Assembly: GCF_018555455.1 (NCBI RefSeq)
Contig: NZ_JAFEJU010000004.1
Span: forward strand, 62,001-126,000
Source of the DNA: Bifidobacterium colobi
Lineage (GTDB): Bacteria; Actinomycetota; Actinomycetes; Actinomycetales; Bifidobacteriaceae
DNA: 64,000 nt
Direction of reading: 5' to 3'
The notes below the pieces were generated by a model. It saw only the letters and a list, made by a program, of their open reading frames with translations. It had not been told where the DNA came from and did no database searches. The position numbers and the translations under genes are program-made. Below are positions 33,439 through 42,925 of the stretch, piece after piece. Position 1 is the stretch's first letter. Each line of letters begins with the position of its first letter.

Positions 33439-34698
33439 ATGTGGAGCACTTTCATAGTCACGCTGAAGGCGAACCTCAGAGATAAAAGCTCGTTGTTCTG
33501 GCTCATCGTGTTCCCAATCGCTCTGGCGACCATGTTCAATGGCGTGTTCGGCAACCTGGACCAAGCCATGAGCATCACCCCGGTATCCGTGGCCGTGGTC
33601 GAAGACACGAATTGGACGAACGCGATCGGTGCAGACACGCTTATCACGGCATTGTCCGGCAAGAGCAGTGATACGAGCAAGACTCACGATGACAATGGTA
33701 CGAATGCCGTGAATATCGATCCCGGCGTAACCCTGCTGAACGCCACCAAGGTCGACTCGACGCTACAGGCGCGCGAACTAGTATCCCAAGGCAAAACCGA
33801 CGGTTACCTCAAAGCTGACGACGATGGTCGCATCGAGCTCACGCTCAGCGACGATACCGTGACCGTGGCCAACAACGGCACGCAGGAAGCGGGACTCGAC
33901 GTCTCCCTCTCGGCGCTTGACAACGTGCTCGACCAGTACAACCGCACCAGTGCCACAGTGAAATCCGTGCTTGAAGACAATCCGACTGCCCCAATCACTC
34001 GCACATTCTGGAACGGCATCAACGCATCCATGAATGCCACCAAGGAAGTCACGCTCACCAACTTCAAACCCAGCGTGATGGCGAGATACTATTACGCGCT
34101 CATGGGCATGGCATGCCTGGTCGCCATGTCGTACATGATCCATACCGTCACCACCGCGCAGGCGAACCTCTCCGCGCTCGGCATCCGCCGCACCGTCGCG
34201 CCGCTCGGGCGAGCCAAGCAGCTCGTGGCAGGATTCCTTGCAGGATGGCTGTGCTCCTGCGTCTGCCTGCTCGTAGCGCTCGCCTACATCCGCTACGGTT
34301 GCGGCATCGAAGTCGGTGGACGCGAACCGGCAGCTGTGATCGCCGTGGTCGTCGCCTCATTCATGACCTGCGCGTTCGGCACGATGATCGGCGCAATCCC
34401 CAAGCTCACGACTGGCGTCAAACAGGGCATGGCCACCGCCATCGCCTGCTCGCTATCCCTGTTCAGCGGACTGTATGGCGGATTCGCCATGGAACTGAGC
34501 GACCTGATCTCACGCAAGGCGCCACTGCTCGCCGCCATCAACCCCGCCCAACAGGTGACCGACCTGTTCTACTCACTCATGTACTACGACAGCTACCAGC
34601 CGTTCATCCGCACCTGCGCCATCCTACTTGCGATGAGTACGGTGTTCCTCGCGGCCGGCGTGATTATGCTCAGGAGGCAACGCTATGAACACCTGTAA
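33439..34698 (+). CDS. ABC-2 type permease
   Basis: The 419-residue protein has one N-terminal membrane segment (SSLFWLIVFPIALATMFNGVF), a large extracytoplasmic domain of about 170 residues rich in Asp, Thr and Asn, and a C-terminal five- or six-helix ABC-2 membrane domain starting near MARYYYALMGMACLVAMSYM. This topology is typical of YhgE/Pip-like or drug-export ABC-2 permeases. AAGGAG lies just upstream of the ATG. Its end overlaps the next permease by 14 bases, implying translational coupling and a heterodimeric exporter. Confidence 0.88.
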   Translation: MWSTFIVTLKANLRDKSSLFWLIVFPIALATMFNGVFGNLDQAMSITPVSVAVVEDTNWTNAIGADTLITALSGKSSDTSKTHDDNGTNAVNIDPGVTLLNATKVDSTLQARELVSQGKTDGYLKADDDGRIELTLSDDTVTVANNGTQEAGLDVSLSALDNVLDQYNRTSATVKSVLEDNPTAPITRTFWNGINASMNATKEVTLTNFKPSVMARYYYALMGMACLVAMSYMIHTVTTAQANLSALGIRRTVAPLGRAKQLVAGFLAGWLCSCVCLLVALAYIRYGCGIEVGGREPAAVIAVVVASFMTCAFGTMIGAIPKLTTGVKQGMATAIACSLSLFSGLYGGFAMELSDLISRKAPLLAAINPAQQVTDLFYSLMYYDSYQPFIRTCAILLAMSTVFLAAGVIMLRRQRYEHL

Positions 34699-36127
34699 AG
34701 CCACCGTGCGCGTACTGCTCGCACACCGCACGTACATCATCATCTATTTGGTGCTCATGGGTATCATGATGTTCACGCTCAGCTGGTCACAGATTAGTGC
34801 AGCCACCCGTACGGTGGCCGACACCTACGAGCCGGAGAAGGTCAACGTCGCCGTCATCGACCGGGATACGAACCGAGGCGGTATCGCTGAGGGACTGCGT
34901 GACTATCTGTCCGATTCCGCCACGTTGGTCGAACTGAATGACGATGCCGAATCGTTGCAGCAGGCCGTCGCTTCGAACTGGACCGATCTTATCGTCATCA
35001 TCCCACGCGGTTACGCCGCCGACTTCCTCAAGGCCGCGCAATCCGGCGCTGACATGCCGAAGGTCGAAACGGTCACCAGCTACACGTCCGGCGCCGGCAC
35101 CATCGGCGGTATGAACGTGAACGGGTTCCTTACCCTGACTCGTATCGCATTAATCGGCGGGAATGTGAAGATCGACGACAGTGCGCTTGCCGCATGGTAT
35201 GCACAGTATGCAAGCAGCTCTGCCGTCTCCGGGCAGAATGGCGATTGGTCGCAGGTCATGGACGGCTCATCCACGTTCGACCTTAACTCGCTGCCAGAGG
35301 GAACGTTGTCCGATCTGACGACGAGAGACGTACAGTCCGCCGCCAAGCGAGCCGCACGTACGGCACACGATGCGAAAGTCAACCGTCCAGTTGCCGTGGA
35401 GAACGTCACAACACAGAACGACCGGGAGACAACTACGACGAACTCCGGCGCCTCCGGATTCGGCGACACGATGAAGACGGCGATCTATCCGTTGTTCCTG
35501 ACGCTCAGCGTATGCGTGAGCCTGGTGGCCCGCGTGTTCGGCGCGGGGGAGCTGCGTCGCAGGCTTATGGCCTCTCCCTCCACGGCTTCGATTGGACTCA
35601 AACGCATGGGAGTCCTGTGCGGTTTCGCGCTGCTGATCTGCGTGGGCTATCTGGCCGTTGCGCTTGGATTGATCGCAGCGGCAGGCGTGGATATCGCATC
35701 GATACCGGTGAGTGGTGTCGTAATGACCTTTGTCTCGATCTGCATGTTCGCTCTCATGTGCACGGCTTGTGGATTCATGCTTGGTGAATTCGGCGCTTCA
35801 GACATGGTGGCCAACGGTTTCGCCAACGTGTTCGGCCTGCTCATCCTGTTCACCTCGGGTATCGCATTCCCGATGAGCATGATGCCGGACATGATGGTCA
35901 CCATTGCACGGTTCACGCCCGGCTGGTGGTACTGCACGGCAATTGACAACGCGCTCGGTTTCGGCTCCGCCACATCCGGCGTGGACGTTGGGGACTGGGC
36001 TGTGGCCACAGTCATCGTGATGCTGTTCTCCCTCGCATTCGTCTGCGTGGGACTCGCCGCCGGGAAATACCGCCGCTCCCGGCCGAATGCAGTCGCCTCG
36101 ACCGTCACTCAGCTCGCCGAAGCATAG
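34685..36127 (+). CDS. ABC-2 type permease (second subunit)
   Basis: The 480-residue protein has the same layout as the preceding permease: an N-terminal helix (TYIIIYLVLMGIMMFTLSW), a long extracytoplasmic region with DRDTNRGGIAEGLRDYLSD, and a C-terminal membrane domain with AGELRRRLMASPSTASIGLKRMGVL and LLILFTSGIAFPMSMMP. AGGAGG precedes the ATG inside the previous gene. Together with 32417 and 33439 it forms a three-gene exporter operon, likely induced by the neighbouring two-component system. Confidence 0.88.
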   Translation: MNTCKATVRVLLAHRTYIIIYLVLMGIMMFTLSWSQISAATRTVADTYEPEKVNVAVIDRDTNRGGIAEGLRDYLSDSATLVELNDDAESLQQAVASNWTDLIVIIPRGYAADFLKAAQSGADMPKVETVTSYTSGAGTIGGMNVNGFLTLTRIALIGGNVKIDDSALAAWYAQYASSSAVSGQNGDWSQVMDGSSTFDLNSLPEGTLSDLTTRDVQSAAKRAARTAHDAKVNRPVAVENVTTQNDRETTTTNSGASGFGDTMKTAIYPLFLTLSVCVSLVARVFGAGELRRRLMASPSTASIGLKRMGVLCGFALLICVGYLAVALGLIAAAGVDIASIPVSGVVMTFVSICMFALMCTACGFMLGEFGASDMVANGFANVFGLLILFTSGIAFPMSMMPDMMVTIARFTPGWWYCTAIDNALGFGSATSGVDVGDWAVATVIVMLFSLAFVCVGLAAGKYRRSRPNAVASTVTQLAEA

Positions 36128-36141
36128 GTGGAGTACAGCTC

Positions 36142-37623
36142 TTACATTCCCTTCAACCTATATCGCTGGGTCGGATCGTCTTGGAATTTCACCTTGGCGA
36201 CCCGACCTTCGCATATCAGCTCACGCATGCCGGAGGTAGCGGCTAGAGGAGTCAATTGCAGTTCGCGGATAATTTCCTTGATGCTCATCGCCGAATGGCG
36301 CTCCAGCACGGTCAGAATCGCTTTGGAAACATCACTCGGCGTACTGTTCTTCGCCGTGCGCTGCTTGGTGATGGTCATCGTGAACGTATTGATATCGTTC
36401 TGTGTGGTTGCCGGCTCTATGCCGGCTTCGCGCAGCGCGGCAGCGATACGTTGCAAGCCATCGCCGCCTTCCGGATTCACGAATCCGCCATCCGGATAAG
36501 GAGTGGACTCCAACAGGGTGAACAGGAACTGGTTGCGGGTGGAAACGAATGGGACCCCGGTCACTGGATTCGGATTCGCCAGTACGTCATGGGTTACCGT
36601 GCCGTACAGGCCGCCGGGATTCGTGATTTCAATACGGTTGGTGAATACGCTGATGCGAACCTGCGTGCCGCGCGCATCGGGGGAGTAGTCGCGGTGGGTG
36701 AGTGCGTTCGCAATGGCCTCGCGCAGTACTACAGGTGGATAGTCGAGTTTCTTGGCTCCCACCCATTGCATTAAGGATTCCACGGCGTCATTGATCATCA
36801 CCGGAATCGGCCCCACGATGGTTTTTGTGGCTACCAGGCGTTCGTCGCCGCGGAACACCTCATCCCGGTTCGTACCGGGGAACACGGCGATGGCGATGGA
36901 CAGTCGTGGGTAATACTTCTGCGGGTACCGGCCCAATGCCAGCAATCCGGCAAGTGTGGGTCGCAGCACGCCGCCCACTTCGCTGTCGTCGGAATCATCA
37001 TGGCGCAGCACTTGCAAGTCGAGCAGCGTATGCGTGGCATCGCGGTCGGCGAACACATGCGGATGCTGTTCGCGGGCGCGAGCCAACAACCCTGCAATCA
37101 GTGCCGGATCGAGATCATCGGTGGTGGCATGCGGCACAATATCCAAGTCATAGGTGGGCTGCAGATGCTCTTCAATGAGCCTGTCCACCTCATAGGCGGT
37201 CATTCGTCGGTCGCCGTCGCCGGTGCGGATGAATGAGCCGCTGTGCGGGCCAAGCGCAGTGGTGAAACAGGGCTTGTCACGTGGCAGCATTTCATCGACT
37301 CTGGCGAATACCAGATTCGAACCTTCGAACGGGCAGGTCACAATCACCGGGCGGACTACAGGAGTCATCTTCTCGCAGGCTTGACTTAATGCCTCTTGCA
37401 TGGCACGCGCATTGAAATCCTCAACTGGCGTAAAACCGGCTTTTTCGGAAAGCCCGAGAATAATCCAGCCGCCAGAGCCATTGGAGAATGCGGACAGCGT
37501 ATCGGTGATAGTGGAGGAGATGCGACGTTTGCATTCCTTGACTTCGCACTGCTGTGTGTCATTGCCGATCATGCGCATCAGCTCGATGAGCTCAGTCATT
37601 TTTGCGGTGTAGTCGTCAACCAT
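36142..37623 (-). CDS. AlbA_2/ATP-binding (HATPase_c_4) DNA-binding regulator
   Basis: The 493-residue protein starts with an AlbA_2 domain (QQCEVKECKRRISSTITDTLSAFSNGSGGWIILGLSEKAGFTPV), continues through a central linker with DRRMTAYEVDRLIEEHL and has an ATP-binding fold element VVLREAIANALTHRDYSPDARGTQVRISVFTNRIEITNPGGL. It ends in a winged-helix-like segment (AILTVLERHSAMSIKEIIRELQLTPLAATSGMRELI). This architecture is widespread as an annotated ATP-dependent or transcriptional regulator of unknown role. AAGGAGG lies 8 bases before the ATG. It is convergent with the ABC exporter operon, with 14 bases between them. Confidence 0.85.
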   Translation of the reverse strand: MVDDYTAKMTELIELMRMIGNDTQQCEVKECKRRISSTITDTLSAFSNGSGGWIILGLSEKAGFTPVEDFNARAMQEALSQACEKMTPVVRPVIVTCPFEGSNLVFARVDEMLPRDKPCFTTALGPHSGSFIRTGDGDRRMTAYEVDRLIEEHLQPTYDLDIVPHATTDDLDPALIAGLLARAREQHPHVFADRDATHTLLDLQVLRHDDSDDSEVGGVLRPTLAGLLALGRYPQKYYPRLSIAIAVFPGTNRDEVFRGDERLVATKTIVGPIPVMINDAVESLMQWVGAKKLDYPPVVLREAIANALTHRDYSPDARGTQVRISVFTNRIEITNPGGLYGTVTHDVLANPNPVTGVPFVSTRNQFLFTLLESTPYPDGGFVNPEGGDGLQRIAAALREAGIEPATTQNDINTFTMTITKQRTAKNSTPSDVSKAILTVLERHSAMSIKEIIRELQLTPLAATSGMRELICEGRVAKVKFQDDPTQRYRLKGM

Positions 37624-37774
37624 GGGAGCGCCTCCTTGCCACTATTGTGCCGCATAAGTATGTGCTACGGCGTGCTGTGGGCAAGCATAGGTTGCCAATT
37701 CATGGAAAATTCACTCGTCGGGCATACTCGACTATTCCCGGCAGACAGCCCAAGCTTGACAGGAGAATAAGAAA

Positions 37775-37806
37775 AGTCCTCTTAGCCAATATCAGCTAAG
37801 AGGACT
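37775..37806 (-). terminator. Terminator of the xpt-permease operon
   Basis: AGTCCTCTTAGC (37775-37786) and GCTAAGAGGACT (37795-37806) form a perfect 12-bp stem with an 8-base loop. For minus-strand transcription it is followed by TTTTC. It lies 94 bases after the permease stop codon, beyond the tandem repeats. Confidence 0.85.
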
Positions 37807-37821
37807 CCGAAGTAGCGGTAT

Positions 37822-37932
37822 GTGCTTACTCTTCCTTCGTGGCAGGGGCGCTCAGCCTGTGCTTATGCTTCCTTCGTGGATGGCGCGCTCAGGCTGTGCT
37901 TATTCTTCCTTCGCGGCGGGCGCGCTCAGGAA
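37822..37932. repeat. Three 37-bp tandem copies of the permease 3' end
   Basis: Copies start at 37822, 37859 and 37896 and differ at a handful of positions. The third contains the true stop codon (37900-37902) and last codons of the NCS2 permease, read on the minus strand. The two copies downstream would each again encode LSAP-x-x-KE-x followed by TAA, but in shifted frames because 37 is not a multiple of three. Confidence 0.85.
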
Positions 37933-39261
37933 GTGCTCCTCACTGGGCAGAACGGCGTTGAGGATTACGGCGACCACGAAGGCCACGGCGATGCAGTTGG
38001 AGGCGAAGATCTGCTGGAACAGGGAGGGGAAGTTCACGAAGATATCGCTCACCTGGGTGAAGCCGATGCCAATGGTCAGCGACAGCGCGGCAATGGTGAT
38101 GTTACGCTGCGAGAAGCCGGCCTCAGCAATCATCTGGAAGCCGGAGAGAATGATGTTGCCGAACATCATGATCGTGCAGCCACCGAGCACCGCCTGAGGC
38201 AAGGAGTTGAATACTTCGGCGATAGCCGGTACGAAGCTGGCAAGAATCAGAATCAGGCCGCCGGAGAGAATCACCTTACGGTTGACCACCTTGGTCATGG
38301 CCACGAGACCAATGTTCTGAGCGAAGGAGGTCAGCGGCAGGCAGCCGAACAGGCCAGACACCGAGGAGATCAGACCATCGCCAGCGATGGCGCCAGCGGT
38401 TTCACGCTCAGTAGGCGTACGGTTCAGACCCACCTTGGTCAGGGCGGCGGTGTCGCCCAACACCTCAACCGAAGAGACCACATAGAGCAGTCCGATGGAG
38501 ATGATGGCGCCCCAGTCGAACTCGGGCTTGAATGGCATCAGCTGCGGTACGGAAACGATGGCGAGATCTTGGAAACCGGAGAAATCAACCTTACCCATGC
38601 AGATGGCCACCACATAGCCCACGACCAGGCCGAACAGCACGGACAGCTGCTTGGCGGTGCCCTTCATCAGCAGTTGGAAGGCAAGGCAGGCCACCAAGGA
38701 GATCAGGCCCAGCGTTAGGTTCTGCCAGGAACCGAAGTCCTTGGCCCCTGAGCCTCCGCCGAACGAGGTCGCACCCACGTTGAGCAACGAGAAACCGATG
38801 GAAGTCACCACGATGGCGGAGACGATGGGCGGCACGAATCGGCGCCAGTACTTGGCGGTCAGACCAAGCACCAGCTCCAACAGGCCGCCGACCAACACGG
38901 CACCGACCACCGCGCCATAGCCCTTATCCGCGCAAATGGCCACGGCAGCGGCCACGTAGGTGAAGGAAATACCGGTGACCATCGGGAGCCTAGAGCCGAT
39001 GCGCCATGCGCCGTACAGTTGCAGACAAGTGCCGAGACCTGCCACCAACAGGCCTGCCTGAATCACGGCGGCTGACTGTGCCGGCGTCATCTTGGCAGCG
39101 GACGCCACAATGAAAATCGGGGCCAGATTCGCCACAAACATGGCCATGACATGCTGCAGACCGAACGGAATACCCTTCCAGAAGGAAACGGGTGCGTCCA
39201 GCGAGCTCAATGCCTCAAACGAAACAGCGGATGCCTTGGAAGATTGCTTCTCGTCGCTCAT
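37900..39261 (-). CDS. pbuX: Xanthine permease (NCS2 family)
   Basis: The 453-residue polytopic protein carries the purine-type NCS2 signatures SSVEVLGDTAALTK and PLTSFAQNIGLVAMTKVVNRKVI and starts with a hydrophilic tail (MSDEKQSSKASAVSFEALSSLDAPVSFWKGIPFGLQHVMAMFVANLAPIFIV). Xanthine or uric acid specificity is inferred from the adjacent xanthine phosphoribosyltransferase gene 35 bases upstream, which precedes it in the same operon. It is clearly a different branch from the uracil transporter at 23412. The C-terminal coding end is part of a 37-bp tandem repeat. Confidence 0.9.
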   Translation of the reverse strand: MSDEKQSSKASAVSFEALSSLDAPVSFWKGIPFGLQHVMAMFVANLAPIFIVASAAKMTPAQSAAVIQAGLLVAGLGTCLQLYGAWRIGSRLPMVTGISFTYVAAAVAICADKGYGAVVGAVLVGGLLELVLGLTAKYWRRFVPPIVSAIVVTSIGFSLLNVGATSFGGGSGAKDFGSWQNLTLGLISLVACLAFQLLMKGTAKQLSVLFGLVVGYVVAICMGKVDFSGFQDLAIVSVPQLMPFKPEFDWGAIISIGLLYVVSSVEVLGDTAALTKVGLNRTPTERETAGAIAGDGLISSVSGLFGCLPLTSFAQNIGLVAMTKVVNRKVILSGGLILILASFVPAIAEVFNSLPQAVLGGCTIMMFGNIILSGFQMIAEAGFSQRNITIAALSLTIGIGFTQVSDIFVNFPSLFQQIFASNCIAVAFVVAVILNAVLPSEEHFLSAPAAKEE

Positions 39262-39296
39262 ACTTTTTGTTCTCTCTCACTTTCTCCAGCGGATGC

Positions 39297-39878
39297 TCAG
39301 TGACGGAATTCGATCTTGCCGGTTTCCGGATCCATGGATTCCACGATGGCCAGGGAATCCACGTCGTAGCCGTCCGCACGCAGTTGATCGCCGCCTCCTT
39401 GGAAACCTTTCTCCACGGCGATGCCAATGCCTTCGACCGTGGCGCCCGCCTCTTCGCACAGTTCGATCAGACCGCGCAGTGCTTTGCCATTGGCGAGGAA
39501 GTCATCGATGAGCAGCACGTGATCGCCCGGGTTCAGATACTTCTTGGAGACGATGACCGGGAATTCCTTCTGCTTGGTGAAGGAATACACGGTAGTGGTG
39601 TACTGATCACCGTCCAGATTGATGGATTGGGCTTTCTTGGCGAACACCACGGGCACATCGCCGAAATGACGGGCCGCACAGCAGGCGATGCCAATGCCGG
39701 AAGCCTCGATGGTCAGGATCTTGGTAATGGTCTTGCCTGCAAAGTGCTCGGCCCAAGCCGCACCCATGTGGTCGAACAGGCGCACATCGCACTGGTGGTT
39801 CAGGAATGCGTCCACCTTCAGCACATCGCCTGCCTTGACGGTGCCTTCGGCCTGGATTCGTTCCTCAAGTTCCTGCAC
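39297..39878 (-). CDS. xpt: Xanthine phosphoribosyltransferase
   Basis: The 193-residue enzyme converts xanthine and PRPP to XMP. The PRPP-binding loop is [17 protein letters not shown], and the N-terminus [31 protein letters not shown] is typical of Xpt. The [16 protein letters not shown] block is the second family landmark. GGAGG precedes the ATG. It is the first gene of an operon with pbuX, giving uptake and salvage of xanthine. I saw no purine-riboswitch fold in the short leader (39879-39934). Confidence 0.94.
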   Translation of the reverse strand: MQELEERIQAEGTVKAGDVLKVDAFLNHQCDVRLFDHMGAAWAEHFAGKTITKILTIEASGIGIACCAARHFGDVPVVFAKKAQSINLDGDQYTTTVYSFTKQKEFPVIVSKKYLNPGDHVLLIDDFLANGKALRGLIELCEEAGATVEGIGIAVEKGFQGGGDQLRADGYDVDSLAIVESMDPETGKIEFRH

Positions 39879-40048
39879 TGGAATACCTCCTTGTTGACAT
39901 CACAATGACATAGCCATCGGCATAGCTATCCGATATGGCAAACCAGCTTACGCTGACCGGCGCATATGGTAGATATGAATGTCGCGCGAAGAAGGAACAG
40001 GATTGTCCGCGCGCGTTCATCACGGTAGGTTGTCAAGGGGAGAGCATC

Positions 40049-42685
40049 ATGTTCGATGAGCCGGAAGTCATTGCGCGCAGCGCCCAGGAACTGGTAGGTG
40101 ATCTGAACCCGCAGCAATCCGAAGCCGTGCAGTATCGTGGCCAGGCGCTGCTGATCGGCGCAGGCGCAGGCTCTGGCAAAACCCGTGTGCTGACCCGCCG
40201 CATCGCTTGGATTTTAAGCCAGTTCGGTGCATGGCCGAGCCAGGTGCTCGCCATCACCTTCACCAACAAGGCAGCCGCCGAGATGCGCGAACGACTGGGC
40301 TCCCTGATCGGCCCGGTGGCGCAGCGCATGTGGGTTTCCACTTTCCATTCCGCTTGCGTGCGTATCCTGCGCCGTGATGGCAAATCCATCGGGCTGAAGT
40401 CAGGCTTCTCCATTTATGATTCCGCCGATTCCGAACGCCTTGTCAAAATCATCGCCACCGAATTCAACTTGGATATCAAGCGATACACGCCGCGTTCTAT
40501 TCTCGGCCATATTTCCGATTTGAAGAACAACCTCACCGGTTGGAAGGAATATCTGGCCCTGCATGCCCCGGACTTCACTCCCGGCCAGCGCGGCTACCAA
40601 TTCGGCACCGTAGGTGACCTTGAAGCCATCTATGCGGTGATTTACGCCGAATACGAACATCGACTGGCGCTCGCCAATGCCGTGGATTTCGATGACCTGA
40701 TCGGGCGGACCGTGGAACTGCTGCGCTCCGACCCGCAGGTGGCCGAGTACTACCACCATCGTTTCCGCTACATTCTGGTCGATGAGTATCAGGACACCAA
40801 TCATGCGCAGTATGTATTGGTGCGCGAACTCGCCGGCGTCGATACCGGCGAACGCAGCGTTCCGGGCGCTCCGAACGCCGGTAAGACAGGCCCGGCGTGG
40901 ATTACCGTGGTGGGTGATTCCGACCAGTCCATCTACGCATTCCGCGGCGCGGACATCCGCAACATTCAGGATTTCGAGCAGGACTTCCCGAATGCCAAAA
41001 CCATCATGCTGGAACAGAACTATCGTTCCACGCAAACCATTCTGGACGCCGCCAATGCCGTAATCAGCAACAATGAAGGCCGCAAGCCGAAGAAACTGTG
41101 GACCGCGCTCGGCAAAGGCGAGCCGATTGTGGGCTATGCAGCGGACAACGCCCAGCAGGAAGCCCAGTGGGTTGCCAGCGAAATCGCGCGACTGCACGCC
41201 GAAGAATCCATCGCCTACTCGGATATGGCCATCATGTACCGAGCCAACGCACAGTCCCGCTCGCTGGAAGAGGCATTGATCAACGCAGGATTGCCATACC
41301 AGTTGGTCGGTGGCACCAAGTTCTACGAGCGTCGTGAAATCAAGGACGCCTTGGCCTACCTGCAGGCATTGGTGAATCCCGATGACGACGTGAATCTGCG
41401 CCGTATCCTGAATGTGCCGAAGCGCGGCCTGGGCGATCGAGCCGAGGGAATCCTGCTCGCCTATGCGCGTGAACATGGCACGAGCTTCTTCTATGCGTTG
41501 ATGCACTTGGACGAGATTCAGAACATTCCAACTCGTACGGCAAACCAACTCAAAGCATTCCGCGAACTCATGGGTGCACTTTCGCAATTCACCCGCGCGC
41601 ATGACAATAAGCCAAGCGAAGTCGTTGCCGAAGTGTTGGAGAAGTCGGGGCTCAGGGCGGAACTGGAGAAATCCGTCGATCCACAGGATGCCTCGCGTCT
41701 GGAAAACCTCTCCCAGCTGCAATCCACCGCAGCTGAATTCGAGCAGAACACGCCGGACGCCACGCTGTCCGCTTTCTTGGAAACGACCGCTCTGGTGGCT
41801 GACTCCGATCAGCTGCCTGGTGAAGCCGAGGATTCAGGCAAGGTGACACTGATGACCTTGCACACCGCCAAAGGCTTGGAGTATCCAGTGGTGTTCCTGA
41901 CCGGTATGGAACAAGGCACATTCCCGCATTCGCGCTCGATGGAAGACACCACCGAATTGCAGGAGGAGCGTCGACTCGCATACGTGGGCATCACCCGCGC
42001 CAAGCGCCGTCTGTATGTGACTCGTGCCGCCGTGCGTTCGCAGTGGGGACAGGCCGCGGACATGATGCCGAGCCAGTTCCTCGATGAGATTCCTGCCGAA
42101 CTCATCGATTGGAAGAGTAAGGACGCCGGTGTGGAGCGCATGCGTTCAAGTTGGCAATCCGATGGCGATGGCTTCTCCGATGATTTCGGCGGCTGGGATG
42201 ACGATGATTTCGGCGGTACCACGTTTGGTGGAACCTCGACATTCGGCAGCCGTGGTTCGGGATCCTCGTATGGTTCACGCTCGCGTTACGGCTCCTCATA
42301 TGGCTCGGGTTCATCATCGTATGGCTCAAGGTCCTACGGTTCCAGGTCTTCCTATGGCTCCAGCTCCTATGGGTCACGTGGCTCGGGGTCTTCCTCCTAT
42401 GGCTCCCGTTCCGGCTCATCTTCGGATTCCTACGGCCATACGCGCGGCGGCAAGGTGACGACCCGTCATACCACGCCAAAGACCTCTGCTTCGGCGGCCA
42501 AGAAAGACAATGGTCTGAATGCCGCTGATTTCGCCATCGGAGACAAGGTGGTTCACGATAAGTTCGGCCTTGGCACAGTCATGGATATTCAAGACAAGGG
42601 CATCAAGTCGGTGATTACCGTAGACTTCGGCTCGGCCGGAGTCAAGCGCCTGATGCTGCGCGTAGCGCCTATTGAAAAGCTCTGA
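40049..42685 (+). CDS. pcrA: UvrD/PcrA-type DNA helicase
   Basis: This SF1A 3'-5' helicase acts in repair and rescue of replication forks. The 878-residue product has LNPQQSEAV, Walker A GAGAGSGKT (37-45), TFTNKAAAEMRERL, DEYQDTN, VVGDSDQSIYAFRGAD, LEQNYRST, TLHTAKGLEYPVVF and LAYVGITRAKRRLYVTRA. A low-complexity linker of Gly, Ser, Tyr and Arg (about residues 727-806) separates the core from a C-terminal tudor-like domain (GDKVVHDKFGLGTVMDIQDKG). The frame extends upstream to 39935; the ATG at 40049 has GGGGAGA 5 bases before it. The 3' end is duplicated 100 bp downstream. Confidence 0.93.
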   Translation: MFDEPEVIARSAQELVGDLNPQQSEAVQYRGQALLIGAGAGSGKTRVLTRRIAWILSQFGAWPSQVLAITFTNKAAAEMRERLGSLIGPVAQRMWVSTFHSACVRILRRDGKSIGLKSGFSIYDSADSERLVKIIATEFNLDIKRYTPRSILGHISDLKNNLTGWKEYLALHAPDFTPGQRGYQFGTVGDLEAIYAVIYAEYEHRLALANAVDFDDLIGRTVELLRSDPQVAEYYHHRFRYILVDEYQDTNHAQYVLVRELAGVDTGERSVPGAPNAGKTGPAWITVVGDSDQSIYAFRGADIRNIQDFEQDFPNAKTIMLEQNYRSTQTILDAANAVISNNEGRKPKKLWTALGKGEPIVGYAADNAQQEAQWVASEIARLHAEESIAYSDMAIMYRANAQSRSLEEALINAGLPYQLVGGTKFYERREIKDALAYLQALVNPDDDVNLRRILNVPKRGLGDRAEGILLAYAREHGTSFFYALMHLDEIQNIPTRTANQLKAFRELMGALSQFTRAHDNKPSEVVAEVLEKSGLRAELEKSVDPQDASRLENLSQLQSTAAEFEQNTPDATLSAFLETTALVADSDQLPGEAEDSGKVTLMTLHTAKGLEYPVVFLTGMEQGTFPHSRSMEDTTELQEERRLAYVGITRAKRRLYVTRAAVRSQWGQAADMMPSQFLDEIPAELIDWKSKDAGVERMRSSWQSDGDGFSDDFGGWDDDDFGGTTFGGTSTFGSRGSGSSYGSRSRYGSSYGSGSSSYGSRSYGSRSSYGSSSYGSRGSGSSSYGSRSGSSSDSYGHTRGGKVTTRHTTPKTSASAAKKDNGLNAADFAIGDKVVHDKFGLGTVMDIQDKGIKSVITVDFGSAGVKRLMLRVAPIEKL

Positions 42686-42697
42686 TGAGCTTTCAAT
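42671..42697. terminator. Hairpin at the helicase stop codon (copy 1)
   Basis: ATTGAAAAGCTC (42671-42682) pairs with GAGCTTTCAAT (42687-42697) apart from one bulged A. The stem includes the last codons and stop of the helicase gene. It has no T-run. An identical hairpin recurs at 42771-42797. Confidence 0.45.
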
Positions 42698-42808
42698 AGG
42701 CGCCCGTCGAGGCAAGCCTCTCCCTTCGGCTACAGGCAGTCCACTGGACTGCCTGCTTCACGCCTCAGCTATTGAAAAGCTCTGATGAGCTTTCAATAGG
42801 CGCCCGTC
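42671..42808. repeat. 38-bp direct repeat pair flanking a 23-bp palindrome
   Basis: The 38 bases at 42671-42708 are repeated exactly at 42771-42808, 100 bp apart. Between them lies CAGGCAGTCCA (42733-42743), C, TGGACTGCCTG (42745-42755), an 11-bp perfect palindrome around a single base. The first direct repeat overlaps the end of pcrA. Confidence 0.9.
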
Positions 42809-42925
42809 ACGGGCGATAGCAGAAAAGGGAACAAAAAACAAGACTTGTTTTTCTGCTTACGGCATGGGCATAATGCGAAGGTTGTGCTCGCGAACCCCGC
42901 CTCAGGGGAGAGAAAGTAAGAGAAA

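Noticed and set aside
39879-40048. A purine riboswitch in front of xpt-pbuX
   Set aside because: The leader is short and no conserved purine-aptamer core (paired stems with the TATA..GGCTATCC-like joins) was found, although parts such as CATAGCTATCC look superficially similar.
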